From NCBI GenBank assembly GCA_013286315.1, contig JABDFX010000001.1, positions 21,777-85,776 of the forward strand: a stretch of 64,000 bases of DNA, written 5' to 3'. A program made the position numbers and the translations under genes. Below are positions 25,165-34,228 of this stretch, piece by piece. The DNA comes from Bacteroidota bacterium (GTDB taxonomy: Bacteria > Bacteroidota > Bacteroidia > Chitinophagales > Chitinophagaceae). Each line of letters opens with the position of its first letter. The first letter of the stretch is position 1. The notes beneath the pieces were generated by a model. That model was not told where the DNA came from and made no database searches. It saw only the letters and a program-made list of their open reading frames with translations.

Positions 25165-26112
25165 CTATTCATGATGAACAAAATTTTCAGCGCAGAATTG
25201 AAGCAGTCTCTCCAACTCGATGTTTACATCATTTGCGATATGGTATCCGTCGGTCAGTAAACGACCGATTGAATAGTTCAAAGAAGGTTCATCCGTAGGG
25301 AGACTTTCTGCCGGTAAATCCAGTGAAATATTTTTTTTAAGTACCGTTACGGCTGACTGGATAATCGAATCCGCCATATCAATTACCCGCATGCTGATCC
25401 CGGATCCCAGGTTATAAATAATATGTTCAGGAAATTGAGGGTCCGTTAACATTTTTGACATGACTTCTTCAACATCCGCCAGACAAATAAAATCCCTGTA
25501 CTGACAACCATTCGAACGAAGAGTGATGGCTCCTTTTTCAACTGCCTGTTTACAAAGATCGTTTGCCAACAGGGTCCAACGGTTTACATGGGCCGAAACC
25601 GGTGCGCCAAAAGAATTGGATAGTCGCAGGACCGTCCCTTGAATTCTTTTATGTTTTGCAGCGGCTACAATGTAATCCTCGGCTGCCCGATGTGTGATCG
25701 CATAAGGATGAACAGGCCTGGGCAGCGAATCTTCTGTAATCGTTCCTTCGAGCGGTGCGCCATAAATATGTGCCGTGGAAAAATAAATAAACTGATCAAC
25801 TTTTTTTGAGATACTATTCTCCAGTATCATTCTGGTTTCATCAATATTGACGCGAATGGCTTCGGAAGGAAATTTTACGGAATCAATCTCGTTCAGAGCA
25901 GCCAGGTGAATCACCACATCAACGGATGCGGGAAAAGTTGCCGGATCAAACAGTAATACATGATCGATTCTTTTGACCTGGCCATGTAAACGCAGGATAT
26001 CTTCGGGAACAGGTCTTCTGGATGAAACCCATACTTCATGTTCTTCCGAAAGCCTGCGGGAGAGCCTTCCGCCAACATACCCGAGACCACCTGTGATCAG
26101 AATCCTGCTCAT
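25165..26112 (-). CDS. NAD-dependent epimerase/reductase (extended SDR), YxxxH variant
   Basis: 315-residue extended SDR: ILITGGLGYVGGRLSR cofactor loop at 4-19, FSTAHIYGAP at 111-120. The catalytic YxxxK reads Y137-A-I-T-H141, so the usual lysine is histidine; I checked this in the DNA (TAT GCG ATC ACA CAT). Directly downstream of the RfbF/RfbG/RfbC-like genes, so it is the probable 4-reductase finishing a CDP-6-deoxyhexose from CDP-4-keto-6-deoxyglucose. No DdhC/AscC-type 3-dehydrase is present, so a 3,6-dideoxy sugar is unlikely. Product identity unproven. Confidence 0.85.
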   Translation of the reverse strand: MSRILITGGLGYVGGRLSRRLSEEHEVWVSSRRPVPEDILRLHGQVKRIDHVLLFDPATFPASVDVVIHLAALNEIDSVKFPSEAIRVNIDETRMILENSISKKVDQFIYFSTAHIYGAPLEGTITEDSLPRPVHPYAITHRAAEDYIVAAAKHKRIQGTVLRLSNSFGAPVSAHVNRWTLLANDLCKQAVEKGAITLRSNGCQYRDFICLADVEEVMSKMLTDPQFPEHIIYNLGSGISMRVIDMADSIIQSAVTVLKKNISLDLPAESLPTDEPSLNYSIGRLLTDGYHIANDVNIELERLLQFCAENFVHHE

Positions 26113-26555
26113 GCAAAACCATTATAAGGAATCTGGTCATTGTGTACGGGCAGATTGTCCGTCTCGGCGGGATCATGCGGGATGCTCGCAATATTCAGCA
26201 ACATATTTTCTCCCGCACCAATACCCTGAAATGCCATCCAGATACCCGCCGGCACAGTTAACCGTTGATAATTTTCCCTCGACAATGTTAATTCCTGGAA
26301 AGTCTGAAATGATTTACTGCCGGATCGTCCGTCGTAGAGTACAAACCGGATAGTACCGAGCGGAACAATCAGGTTCAATATCATTCTTTGATGTTTTTTC
26401 CATCCTTTCACGGCTCCATTGTTTACCGTGGAAAAATAAGCCTCACCGAATCCCTGAAAAGATTCTTCAGGTTGCTTTAATGCATGCATTACTTCACCGG
26501 ATTCTCCTGGAATGACTCTAAGCGGTGTGACCAGTACATCTACTATATGACCCAT
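26109..26555 (-). CDS. RmlC-like sugar 3,5- or 5-epimerase (cupin)
   Basis: 148-residue protein of the dTDP-4-dehydrorhamnose 3,5-epimerase family: VTPLRVIPGESGEVMHAL, FGEAYFSTVNNGAVKGWKKHQRM, LNLIVPLGTIRFVLYD and VPAGIWMAFQGIG. In classical RmlC the active-site His sits in RGLH; here the equivalent segment is KGWKKH, a spacing seen in a divergent subgroup. It overlaps rfbG (13 bp) and the SDR (4 bp), so it probably epimerises CDP-4-keto-6-deoxyglucose rather than the dTDP substrate. Inferred from context. Confidence 0.82.
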   Translation of the reverse strand: MGHIVDVLVTPLRVIPGESGEVMHALKQPEESFQGFGEAYFSTVNNGAVKGWKKHQRMILNLIVPLGTIRFVLYDGRSGSKSFQTFQELTLSRENYQRLTVPAGIWMAFQGIGAGENMLLNIASIPHDPAETDNLPVHNDQIPYNGFA

Positions 26556-27649
26556 GCAATGGACTTTTTTCGTGCTTCTTCCGTGTATTCCAGAATCTGA
26601 CTCAATGTATAAACGCTGATATCTTCCTTCTTGTGATTGTAATAATAGTCATACCATTCCCCGGTGAGTCTTGAAGTCGCTTCAAAGTCCAGCACGGGTT
26701 TCCAATGCAGAAAATATAGTGCTTTATCGCAATTCAGTTTCAACAGACCAGCTTCGTGAAAATTTTTACTTTCTTCTATTTCGAAGGGTTTCTTCATAGT
26801 TGCCCCCTTCCAGAACTTATTGACCGACTGAAGCAATTCCAGCACCGTATGATTCTGATCTGCATTCGGTCCGATATTAAACGGTTCGCCATTGATCTGT
26901 TCATCTGATTCCGCCAAAACCTGACCCGCTCTCAGATAACCACTCAATGGTTCCAGCACATGTTGCCAGGGCCGCGTGGAATTTGGGTTTCTTATTTTAA
27001 CCGCCTGTTCTTCGTTCCAGGAACGAAAGCAATCCGGTACAATCCGGTTCAGTGCCCAGTCGCCGCCTCCAATTACATTGCCGGCACGCACTGACACGAG
27101 TTTTACTTTTGAACCGGGTTTTTTAAAATAAGAATGATAATAAGTTTTGATCACGATTTCAGCGGCTCCCTTCGATGCGCTATACGGATCTTTCCCTCCC
27201 AGGGCATCCTGTTCACGATATCCCCAGATCCATTCCACATTATCATAACTTTTATCGCTGGTGATGATAACTGCCTTGCATGGATTGGAAAGCATTCTCA
27301 ATGCTTCGAGAATATTGGCCGTTCCCATCGTATTCGTTTGAAATGTTTCTATCGGATCCTCGTAGGAAACAGAAACGATGGGCTGGGCCGCCAGGTGAAA
27401 CACAAAGTCAGGTTGTGTATCCACGAATATTTTTTTCATTCGGGGACCGTCACAAATGTTGGCAAAATGATGCTCCGTTTTTTTAGCAAGCCTCAACTCC
27501 TCAAATAATGAAGGTTGTGTTGGGATGTCTTTTGATATGCCGGTAACATGAGCCCCCAATGAATGCAACCAGAGACTTAACCAGGATCCCTTGAAACCGG
27601 TATTGCCGGTTACAATTATCTTTTTGTCCTTATAAATTTTGTTGAACAA
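26543..27649 (-). CDS. rfbG: CDP-glucose 4,6-dehydratase
   Basis: 368-residue extended SDR forming CDP-4-keto-6-deoxy-D-glucose from CDP-glucose. Visible: KKIIVTGNTGFKGSWLSLWL, HLAAQPIVSVSYEDPIETFQTN, TSDKSYDN, YREQDALGGKDPYSASKGAAEI with the catalytic YSASK, and RPWQHVLEPLSGYL, all diagnostic for RfbG/DdhB. Start codon is TTG at 27649. Forms a cassette with rfbF (one gene upstream, separated by an FkbM gene), the RmlC-like epimerase and the SDR. Confidence 0.95.
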   Translation of the reverse strand: MFNKIYKDKKIIVTGNTGFKGSWLSLWLHSLGAHVTGISKDIPTQPSLFEELRLAKKTEHHFANICDGPRMKKIFVDTQPDFVFHLAAQPIVSVSYEDPIETFQTNTMGTANILEALRMLSNPCKAVIITSDKSYDNVEWIWGYREQDALGGKDPYSASKGAAEIVIKTYYHSYFKKPGSKVKLVSVRAGNVIGGGDWALNRIVPDCFRSWNEEQAVKIRNPNSTRPWQHVLEPLSGYLRAGQVLAESDEQINGEPFNIGPNADQNHTVLELLQSVNKFWKGATMKKPFEIEESKNFHEAGLLKLNCDKALYFLHWKPVLDFEATSRLTGEWYDYYYNHKKEDISVYTLSQILEYTEEARKKSIAWVI

Positions 27650-27653
27650 AATG

Positions 27654-28481
27654 CTAATTTTTGAATTTGTCTTTTTTTTCCGACGGGATCAATAACATGG
27701 TTCCCCATACACCATTGGCATCGGAATAATTCCTGTCCTTATGTAAAATCCATTTCTGATCGTTGACGCGAAATGCATCATAATTATAGTTCCTCAGAAG
27801 ACTTCCTATCGCTCCATCTTCTTCAGGAGTATGTGATTCCATGAGAAAGACAGGTCTCTTTATTTGTAAACACTGATCACAGCCCTTTAACGCAAATACA
27901 CCAGCGCCTTCAATATCCATTTTTATTAAATCCGGATATACAGCAATTCCTTCTTTTCCAAAATACTCGTCAATACTTGTTGCCTTGACTTTTGTTAATG
28001 TTCCTTTTTCTGCATTTTCTGCCCAGCTGTCCAGCATGGAAGATTCGTGATGGTTTTGCCCGATATAAAATTCGACTTCTCCGGATTTATCCGAACAGGC
28101 CGCCTCCACGATTTCAACATTTTTAATATCATTTTGAGCAATATTCCTCTTAAACACATCCAGAATGGAAACCGATGGCTCAAATGCGTATATCTTAGAT
28201 CCTGCCGACAATTTTTTATAAAAATAAAGCGAATAATAACCCATATTGGCCCCCACATCTGCTACAATAATATCGCGCTGATCAAATCCAAATTGCTTTA
28301 TTATTTTATCGAGCGCATCCAAGGAATCGGTTTCCCAAAATCCCATGAGGGTATGGAAATTGATATCCCTCCTATAATATGATTTGAGCCCCTTTAATTT
28401 GCCAAACCAGATCGTATAAAATTTTCCTTCTCTGAAAATTGATTTGAGAACTCTTCTGTAAATAGGGGAACTAAAATTCAA
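27654..28481 (-). CDS. FkbM-family methyltransferase
   Basis: 275-residue SAM methyltransferase inserted between rfbF and rfbG. Motifs: DIIVADVGANMGYYSLYFYKKL (SAM loop), YAFEPSVSILDVFKRNI, and YPDLIKMDIEGAGVFALKG, the FkbM DxE block. Start is TTG at 28481. Its place inside the CDP-sugar cassette suggests that the CDP-6-deoxysugar, or the residue made from it, is O-methylated; this is an inference from position. Confidence 0.88.
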   Translation of the reverse strand: MNFSSPIYRRVLKSIFREGKFYTIWFGKLKGLKSYYRRDINFHTLMGFWETDSLDALDKIIKQFGFDQRDIIVADVGANMGYYSLYFYKKLSAGSKIYAFEPSVSILDVFKRNIAQNDIKNVEIVEAACSDKSGEVEFYIGQNHHESSMLDSWAENAEKGTLTKVKATSIDEYFGKEGIAVYPDLIKMDIEGAGVFALKGCDQCLQIKRPVFLMESHTPEEDGAIGSLLRNYNYDAFRVNDQKWILHKDRNYSDANGVWGTMLLIPSEKKDKFKN

Positions 28482-28499
28482 TTGATTTTTTTTATTTTT

Positions 28500-28565
28500 T
28501 CATAATGCCCTGGACCTCCCGCCTCCCGCCTCCTGCCTCCAGCTTCCGGCTTCCTGCCTTATTCA
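28500..28565. repeat. Isolated GGAGGCA-type heptamer array 3' of rfbF
   Basis: CCTCCCGCCTCCCGCCTCCTGCCTCCAGCTTCCGGCTTCCTGCC: 7-bp units of the same family as 6858-7000. On the minus strand it begins with the rfbF stop (GAATAAGGCAGG). It is the only such array seen between 15.5 and 59 kb. Confidence 0.85.
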
Positions 28566-29330
28566 CCAGGTTTTCCATTTCGCATGCCCCGAAGCCCACA
28601 TTTCATTAAGCGCGATTTTATCCCGCAGGGTGTCCATACATTTCCAAAATCCATGATGCCGGAAATTAAATAGTTCTCCCTCTTTAGCGAGTTTTTGTAA
28701 AGGCTCCTGTTCAAATACCGTTTCGTCTCCTTTAATATATTCCAGCACTTCCGGCTCACAAACAAAAAAACCGCCATTGATCCAGTTGCCGTCGCCCCTG
28801 GGTTTTTCCAGAAAGGATTCAACGCGGTTACCCTCCGTTTCCAATGCACCAAAACGACCTTCAGGTTGTACAGCCGTCATCGTAATACTTTTCCCATGAT
28901 CCATATGAAAGTCTACCAGTTTTTTTATATCCACATCCGATACACCGTCCCCATAGGTAAGTAGGAATGGCTCGTCGCCAATAAATTCCCTGGCCCGTTT
29001 AATCCGACCGCCCGTCATGGTGTCCTGACCTGTTTCCAGCAGCGTGACTTTCCAGGGCTCCGAAGTATTATTATGAACCTTGATCGCATTGGTACTTAGA
29101 TCAATGGTCACATCACTCTGGTGCAAAAAATAATTCGCAAAATATTCCTTGATATAATAACCCTTATAACCCAGGAGGATTACGAATTCGGTGAATCCAT
29201 AGTGGGAATATCCTTTCATAATATGCCAGAGAATGGGTTTTCCCCCGATCTCAGCCATGGGCTTTGGCCGTATATCCGTTTCTTCACTGAGCCTTGTTCC
29301 CAAACCGCCAGCGAGAATTAATACTTTCAT
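28563..29330 (-). CDS. rfbF: Glucose-1-phosphate cytidylyltransferase
   Basis: 255-residue nucleotidyltransferase making CDP-glucose from CTP and glucose-1-phosphate. LILAGGLGTRLSEETDIRPKPMAEIGGKPILWHIM is the RfbF signature, with GYKGYYIKEYF, TGQDTMTGGRIKRA, LTYGDGVSDVD and GRFGALE further on. First step of the CDP-6-deoxyhexose route with rfbG. ATG start at 29330 overlaps... its downstream GT neighbour's reading is shared by four bases with the upstream gene end (ATGA). Confident call. Confidence 0.97.
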   Translation of the reverse strand: MKVLILAGGLGTRLSEETDIRPKPMAEIGGKPILWHIMKGYSHYGFTEFVILLGYKGYYIKEYFANYFLHQSDVTIDLSTNAIKVHNNTSEPWKVTLLETGQDTMTGGRIKRAREFIGDEPFLLTYGDGVSDVDIKKLVDFHMDHGKSITMTAVQPEGRFGALETEGNRVESFLEKPRGDGNWINGGFFVCEPEVLEYIKGDETVFEQEPLQKLAKEGELFNFRHHGFWKCMDTLRDKIALNEMWASGHAKWKTW

Positions 29331-30505
29331 TGATGCCTGGTTGATAATGAACCCTGGATAAAATTACCTATTCTTTCCAACTGATGGCTGTATGTATTTT
29401 TATTTGCGAACGATTTTCTTTGATTCATAAGCAAATCCGAATTCCAGTGAAACAGGTTTGTAATGGTATCACGGAATAATGCAGGCAGCAATTTATTATC
29501 CTCCCGGCTCTCATTCATCCGGATCAGTTCCGGATATTCCTGGTAAGTTGTTATATTATTTGATATAATCACTTTGCCCGTGCTCAGATACTCCATCACT
29601 TTATGATAATTGGTTCCCTTACTCTGGTCCAGTTGCATGTCGTAACAAATCAACAACGCATCCATTCGGTTCAGCGCCATCGCCAGCTCTTTTGTTTTTA
29701 GTACACCATGGAATTCTGCATTCGTAAAGTCCTGCAGCCGGTCAATGAAAGCCTTCACTTCCGCGTCTTCAGAAGAACCGATATTTGAATCAGCGGTCAT
29801 ATAGATACCAAAGAAATGAAACCTACATTCCGGATTGCCACGAACAATTTGTATTAATATCTGCCGGTCAAGGTCCGGGCGCAAAAAATTACCGGACAAC
29901 CCGACATTAATCGGCTGACCTTTCGCCGGCCTGATAAAAAGATTGCCGAGAAACTCTTCCGATATTCCATGATTTATAAACTCAGAAGGAATTTTAAAGT
30001 CCTTATACTTTTCGATGATTTCCCTCGTAACGGAAAACAGAACATTTGCTCCAGATGCGGCGATGATCGCATTATTATCAGAAGGCTCGTCCACAGGGTG
30101 AAATATTTTAAATATGTTCTTGTCAAAATATGACAGCGGAAACAAATTTCCGATATCAAATGACCAGATAATATCGATGGGTTTGTGAATAGCCCGAAGA
30201 ATATCCCTGATTTGTTTTTTTACGAGCCTGTTGTATATTTTTCTTGCATGAAATTTTATCCGGTAAGGAAAATATAGCTGCTGGTCGATGATAAATAGTC
30301 CCCGTTGATGTTCATCGGATTTTACCTGGATCCTTTTCCTGCTCCAACTCCATCGATGATTGTCCGGCGGATTCAAAAAGTAAACCTCATTTCCCGCTTT
30401 TGCGAGTTCGATCGCATAATGATGTTTGGCCAGTTTCATTTTGCCCCAGGCCTGCGGTGTGAGTATCAAAATGACTTTATTGGTGAGCCCGGATGGAATC
30501 TGCAA
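29327..30505 (-). CDS. Glycosyltransferase (GT-B, GT4-like)
   Basis: 392-residue protein: LTNKVILILTPQAWGKMKLAKHHYAIELAKAGNEVYFLNPP, then PIDIIWSFDIGNLFPLSYF, a central linker, and a C-terminal NVGLSGNFLRPDLDRQILIQI ... KVMEYLSTGKVIISNNI nucleotide-sugar domain. The track start is a TTG at 30505 that overlaps the aminotransferase gene by 29 bp; no better start is apparent. Similar proteins occur as UDP-galactopyranose-mutase-associated or TuaH-like GTs. Specificity unknown. Confidence 0.85.
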   Translation of the reverse strand: MQIPSGLTNKVILILTPQAWGKMKLAKHHYAIELAKAGNEVYFLNPPDNHRWSWSRKRIQVKSDEHQRGLFIIDQQLYFPYRIKFHARKIYNRLVKKQIRDILRAIHKPIDIIWSFDIGNLFPLSYFDKNIFKIFHPVDEPSDNNAIIAASGANVLFSVTREIIEKYKDFKIPSEFINHGISEEFLGNLFIRPAKGQPINVGLSGNFLRPDLDRQILIQIVRGNPECRFHFFGIYMTADSNIGSSEDAEVKAFIDRLQDFTNAEFHGVLKTKELAMALNRMDALLICYDMQLDQSKGTNYHKVMEYLSTGKVIISNNITTYQEYPELIRMNESREDNKLLPALFRDTITNLFHWNSDLLMNQRKSFANKNTYSHQLERIGNFIQGSLSTRHQ

Positions 30506-31577
30506 TATATTTTATCATTTCTTCTGTCAGCTCAGGATACATGGGCAGCGAAAGGATTTGATCCTGAAGTTCTGTTGCCACCGGAAAATCTGTTGGTCCG
30601 TAACCCAGGTATTGATAGGCCGGCAGATTCGGCAGAGCTGTCGGATAATGAACGGACGTTTCAATTCCCTTTCCGGCTAAATAATCTGCCAGTTTCTGCC
30701 GGTTCATAGAACGGATAACATACAGATGCCAGGTATGTTTTGTATTGGGCCTTTGTTTGGGAAGAATGATCCCGGGAATTCCCTGCAACCATTTATCATA
30801 AAATGCGGCGTTCTGTATTCTTTTTTCTGTCCAGGATGCCAGGTGCGGAAGTTTGGCACTCAGAATGGCTGCCTGTAATCCGTCGAGACGGCTATTGATT
30901 CCCTCAATCTGATGCTGGTGTTTCTTCAATGCACCATGATGAGCATACATCCGGCATTTCTCCGCCAGATCATCATCGTTGGTAATGATACAACCCGCAT
31001 CACCATAAGCGCCGAGATTTTTTCCCGGATAAAAACTGATGGAGCCTGCTACACCAAAGAAACCAGCGCGCTTGCCGTTGAACTCGGAAAAATGTGACTG
31101 GGCGCAATCTTCAATTAAAAATAATTTATGCTGATCGCAAATCTTTTTGATGGCTTCTATATTACACATCTGGCCCTGCAGATGTACGGCGATCACAGCT
31201 TTTGTTCTCGCAGTGATCTTTTCTTCCAGCAGATTTTCGTTCATACTGAAATAATCTATTTCCGCATCAACAAAAACCGGTCGGGCGCCAGTCTGGCTGA
31301 TTGTCTCTGAACTGGAGATCCAGCTATTGGCCACGGTGATCACTTCATCCCCCGGTCCAATGCCCATCATTTTCATCAGTATAAATAAAGAATCCGTGCC
31401 GTTACCGCAACCGATCACATGTTTGATTCCATAGGCAGCAGCAAATTCACTTTCGAAATCACTGACAAAGGACCCGCCGATAAAGGCTGTCCTTTCAATG
31501 ACCTTCGCCATCGCGTCATCTATTTCAGTTTTGATTGACTGATACTGAGCCTTCAGGTCTGCAAAGGGGATTTTCAT
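30477..31577 (-). CDS. DegT/DnrJ/EryC1 sugar aminotransferase (WbpE/WlbC-like)
   Basis: 366-residue PLP aminotransferase: IPFADLKAQYQSIKTEID, FIGGSFVSDFESEFAAAYGIKHVIGCGNGTDSL, EDCAQSHFSEFNGKRAG, the Schiff-base lysine in SFYPGKNLGAYGDAG, and HHGALKKHQHQIEGINSRLDGLQAA. It is preceded by a WbpD-like acetyltransferase and a WbpB-like dehydrogenase with four-base overlaps, the same trio that makes UDP-2,3-diacetamido-2,3-dideoxyglucuronate. Predicted to aminate C3 of the UDP-3-keto-GlcNAcA intermediate. Role inferred from this grouping. Confidence 0.92.
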   Translation of the reverse strand: MKIPFADLKAQYQSIKTEIDDAMAKVIERTAFIGGSFVSDFESEFAAAYGIKHVIGCGNGTDSLFILMKMMGIGPGDEVITVANSWISSSETISQTGARPVFVDAEIDYFSMNENLLEEKITARTKAVIAVHLQGQMCNIEAIKKICDQHKLFLIEDCAQSHFSEFNGKRAGFFGVAGSISFYPGKNLGAYGDAGCIITNDDDLAEKCRMYAHHGALKKHQHQIEGINSRLDGLQAAILSAKLPHLASWTEKRIQNAAFYDKWLQGIPGIILPKQRPNTKHTWHLYVIRSMNRQKLADYLAGKGIETSVHYPTALPNLPAYQYLGYGPTDFPVATELQDQILSLPMYPELTEEMIKYIADSIRAHQ

Positions 31578-32038
31578 GATTTATTTATTCGCCTTGCCGG
31601 ATTACCGGCATACTTACCGGGCTGCAGAATATCTTTTGTAACGACAGACCCGGCTCCGATTACAACATGATCGCAGATGGTAACGGGCAGGAGGGTTGCA
31701 TTGGATCCAATAGATACATGGTTTCCGATCTTTGTTGCCCGCCATTTACTTTTGTCACCGCCTGCCGGGCCGCCATCCTGGAACAGGTCATTAATAAACA
31801 TAACCCCATGTCCGATAAAACAATGATTTCCTATGGAAACCAGCTCACATATAAGACTATGCGATTGAATTTTTGTATACTCTCCAATGACTACCCCCTT
31901 TTGAATTTCAGTAAACGGACCGACGAAACAGTTGTCGCCGATACTGCACCCATATAAATTCACGGGTTCCACCACTTTAACGTTCTGTCCGAACTGGACA
32001 TCCACGATGGCCGTTTTAAAAAGAATGGGTTTATTCAA
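31574..32038 (-). CDS. Hexapeptide-repeat N-acetyltransferase (WbpD/WlbB-like)
   Basis: 154-residue left-handed beta-helix acyltransferase with successive hexads (CSIGDNCFVGPFTEIQ, VVIGEYTKIQSHSLI, VSIGNHCFIGHGVMF) and the C-terminal TICDHVVIGAGSVVTKDI...GNPAR. WbpD/WlbB-type enzymes N-acetylate the C3 amine introduced by the adjacent aminotransferase. Start is a TTG overlapping the upstream stop as TTGA. Length is slightly shorter than typical but complete. Confidence 0.9.
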   Translation of the reverse strand: MNKPILFKTAIVDVQFGQNVKVVEPVNLYGCSIGDNCFVGPFTEIQKGVVIGEYTKIQSHSLICELVSIGNHCFIGHGVMFINDLFQDGGPAGGDKSKWRATKIGNHVSIGSNATLLPVTICDHVVIGAGSVVTKDILQPGKYAGNPARRINKS

Positions 32039-33057
32039 GACTCGTTGTTTTTCCTGGCCTGCCGGTAAATTTTCTCAATAATCTCAACCGTTTTTAATCC
32101 TTCCATGCCACTGGTTGCAATGGCTCCCTTACCGACCAACACGTCTGCAAGATTTTGATATACTTTATCGTGGTTTGACATTGAACCAAGATATTGCCCG
32201 TAATTATTGGGCGGGTTGCCGGGGGGCAGATTGCTGATAGGGTCAGATTCCAGGCTTTGATATTCGAGTTCATTTAAATATTGGCCACCGATCTTAACAG
32301 TTCCCTTCTCTGCAAACAAAGTAAGCGATCCCTCCATATTTTTTTTATACGCATTAACCGTATAGTTGATCGTCCCAATGGCGCCACTCAGAAATTCCAT
32401 GGTCACCACACCAGTATCCTCAAATTCGATCAGACCCTGATGATCAAAATTGCCTGTAAATGCATTTAACGATTTCAAATCTCCCAGAAACCAATAAAGC
32501 AAATCAATAAAATGGCTAAACTGTGTATATAAAGTACCGCCGTCCAAATCTTTGGTTCCTTTCCAGGAGTTTTTGTAGTAATCCGCATTCCGGTTCCAGA
32601 AGCAATTCAATTGTACACTGTAGATTTTTCCCAGCTTTCCCTGGTCTATCAGGTCCTTTACTGCCATTACCGGAGGGTTGAACCTGTTTTGCTTTACGAT
32701 GAATAATCTTTTATTGGCCCTTTCAGCCGCATTGATCATGGCCGTACAATCAGATACAGAAAGAGCCATGGGCTTTTCACAAAGTACATGTTTACCGGAT
32801 TTCAAGGCTTCGATACTGTGTTCCGCATGAAGACCATTGGGAGTACAAACGGAGACGACATCAAGTGAGGGTGCCCCGGCCAACATTTCCTTTAAACTTC
32901 CAAACCATGGAACACCATATTTGTCTGCCAGTGTTTTTGCTTTTTCAATATCCGTATCACTTACGGCCGATAATTTGCCAGTCTTTAAAATATGCTCTGC
33001 ATGTCGCTGGGCGATTCTTCCGCATCCGACAATTCCAAATTCCAGGACAGTACTCAT
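32035..33057 (-). CDS. Gfo/Idh/MocA oxidoreductase (WbpB/WlbA-like)
   Basis: 340-residue NAD(P) oxidoreductase: FGIVGCGRIAQRHAEHI Rossmann loop, SVCTPNGLHAEHSIEALKSGKHVLCEKPMAL with the catalytic EKP lysine, and a C-terminal beta-sheet domain with GGTLYTQFSHFIDLLYWFLG. In the WbpB role it oxidises C3 of UDP-GlcNAcA before transamination. Coupled by ATGA and TTGA junctions to the amidotransferase and acetyltransferase genes. The upstream UDP-GlcNAc 6-dehydrogenase (WbpA) is not in this window. Confidence 0.92.
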   Translation of the reverse strand: MSTVLEFGIVGCGRIAQRHAEHILKTGKLSAVSDTDIEKAKTLADKYGVPWFGSLKEMLAGAPSLDVVSVCTPNGLHAEHSIEALKSGKHVLCEKPMALSVSDCTAMINAAERANKRLFIVKQNRFNPPVMAVKDLIDQGKLGKIYSVQLNCFWNRNADYYKNSWKGTKDLDGGTLYTQFSHFIDLLYWFLGDLKSLNAFTGNFDHQGLIEFEDTGVVTMEFLSGAIGTINYTVNAYKKNMEGSLTLFAEKGTVKIGGQYLNELEYQSLESDPISNLPPGNPPNNYGQYLGSMSNHDKVYQNLADVLVGKGAIATSGMEGLKTVEIIEKIYRQARKNNES

Positions 33058-34214
33058 CGGCCAATTAATTTTTTGAATGATCTGCGCAGCGGAGCGGTTT
33101 TGATCAGCATATTCATATATCTTTCTTTCAGCTTCCTGTCAGATTTGAATGCAGCATGCTTTTTAATGGGCAAATGCATAATCTTTTCAAATTCCTGAGG
33201 AGTCAGACCGAATTTTTTCATGACGTATTCCTTATCGGATTGTAATTGGGCGGGGTCATACAATGGCTTTTCCAATTCCAGCAGGGCCGCAGACCTCGTC
33301 ATTTGTCCGGAGCAAATCAATGTAGACAGATGCGCTTTTCTCTTGTCGATATGAAATTTTTCCGGCAAAATATAAGCCTGGTAGAATTTCGTGAACTGCG
33401 ATTCATAGTGCTTGCCACCATAATCCCGCCAGTCAAGCTCTTTCCTGATAATTTCTTTTACTTCATTTTTGTTATAGGGCACATAGTTCAGAATGGAAAT
33501 AGGATTCAATCTGAGTACTGAGCTGTAGTAAACATGTTTTCTAAAATCAAAATAGGGATAGGTATTCAATCTTTTCTTGCCGAACCTCGAGTGAATATCC
33601 TTCAAATTTGCATAGTCCATTTTATCATAAAGCCAGGATGGCGGCATGATATATTCCGTCACGATATTCGTCCCGCTGATGATATATCCCGTATTGTGCT
33701 CCCTGGCCAGTTTGTACATGGACGCGAAAATAGCATGATCAGAAACCACTTCGATATCCACCACGGATGCATACAGATACGCCAGTTGGATATCCCGGAA
33801 TTCTTCCCAGTCAATGACCAGGCTGAATAAATCGAAGCCACAACGCGTAATTATATTTTCAACATTCCTGACAGCCAGTTCAGAATCCCATCCATTATCG
33901 AGATGCACGGCAAGCGGCCTCAGACCATGTTGTTTTACGAGCCAGGCAACATACGTACTGTCCACGCCACCACTTAATCCTATCAGGCAATCATATCGAT
34001 TTCCCTTACCATCAGCTTTAATCCGGTGGACCAGGTCTTCCAGTTTTTTTTCCCCGGCCTCACCGGTAACCAATCCTTTAATGGCGGCTTGCTGGTATTC
34101 GTAATAGTAATTGCAAATACCTTTTTCATCAAAGCGGATATCCGGATCGGCTATATTGTCCATCACCGTTACCGTACACTGTTGGTATTTTGGATCTTTA
34201 TTATCTACAATCAT
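33054..34214 (-). CDS. N-acetyl sugar amidotransferase (WbpG-like)
   Basis: 386-residue PP-loop ATPase of the WbpG/PseA family, which with HisF- and HisH-like subunits converts an N-acetyl into an N-acetamidino group. PP-loop SGGVDST lies at 81-87, then LAVHLDNGWDSELAVRN and SGTNIVTEYIMPPSW. Members usually carry two CxxC pairs at the N-terminus; here they read C13-T-V-T16 and C34-N-Y-Y37, so the second Cys of each pair is gone. Directly followed by WbpB/D/E-like genes and preceded by hisF/hisH paralogues. Strong context for an acetamidino-uronic acid. Confidence 0.92.
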   Translation of the reverse strand: MIVDNKDPKYQQCTVTVMDNIADPDIRFDEKGICNYYYEYQQAAIKGLVTGEAGEKKLEDLVHRIKADGKGNRYDCLIGLSGGVDSTYVAWLVKQHGLRPLAVHLDNGWDSELAVRNVENIITRCGFDLFSLVIDWEEFRDIQLAYLYASVVDIEVVSDHAIFASMYKLAREHNTGYIISGTNIVTEYIMPPSWLYDKMDYANLKDIHSRFGKKRLNTYPYFDFRKHVYYSSVLRLNPISILNYVPYNKNEVKEIIRKELDWRDYGGKHYESQFTKFYQAYILPEKFHIDKRKAHLSTLICSGQMTRSAALLELEKPLYDPAQLQSDKEYVMKKFGLTPQEFEKIMHLPIKKHAAFKSDRKLKERYMNMLIKTAPLRRSFKKLIGR

Positions 34215-34228
34215 ATACTATCAGCATT

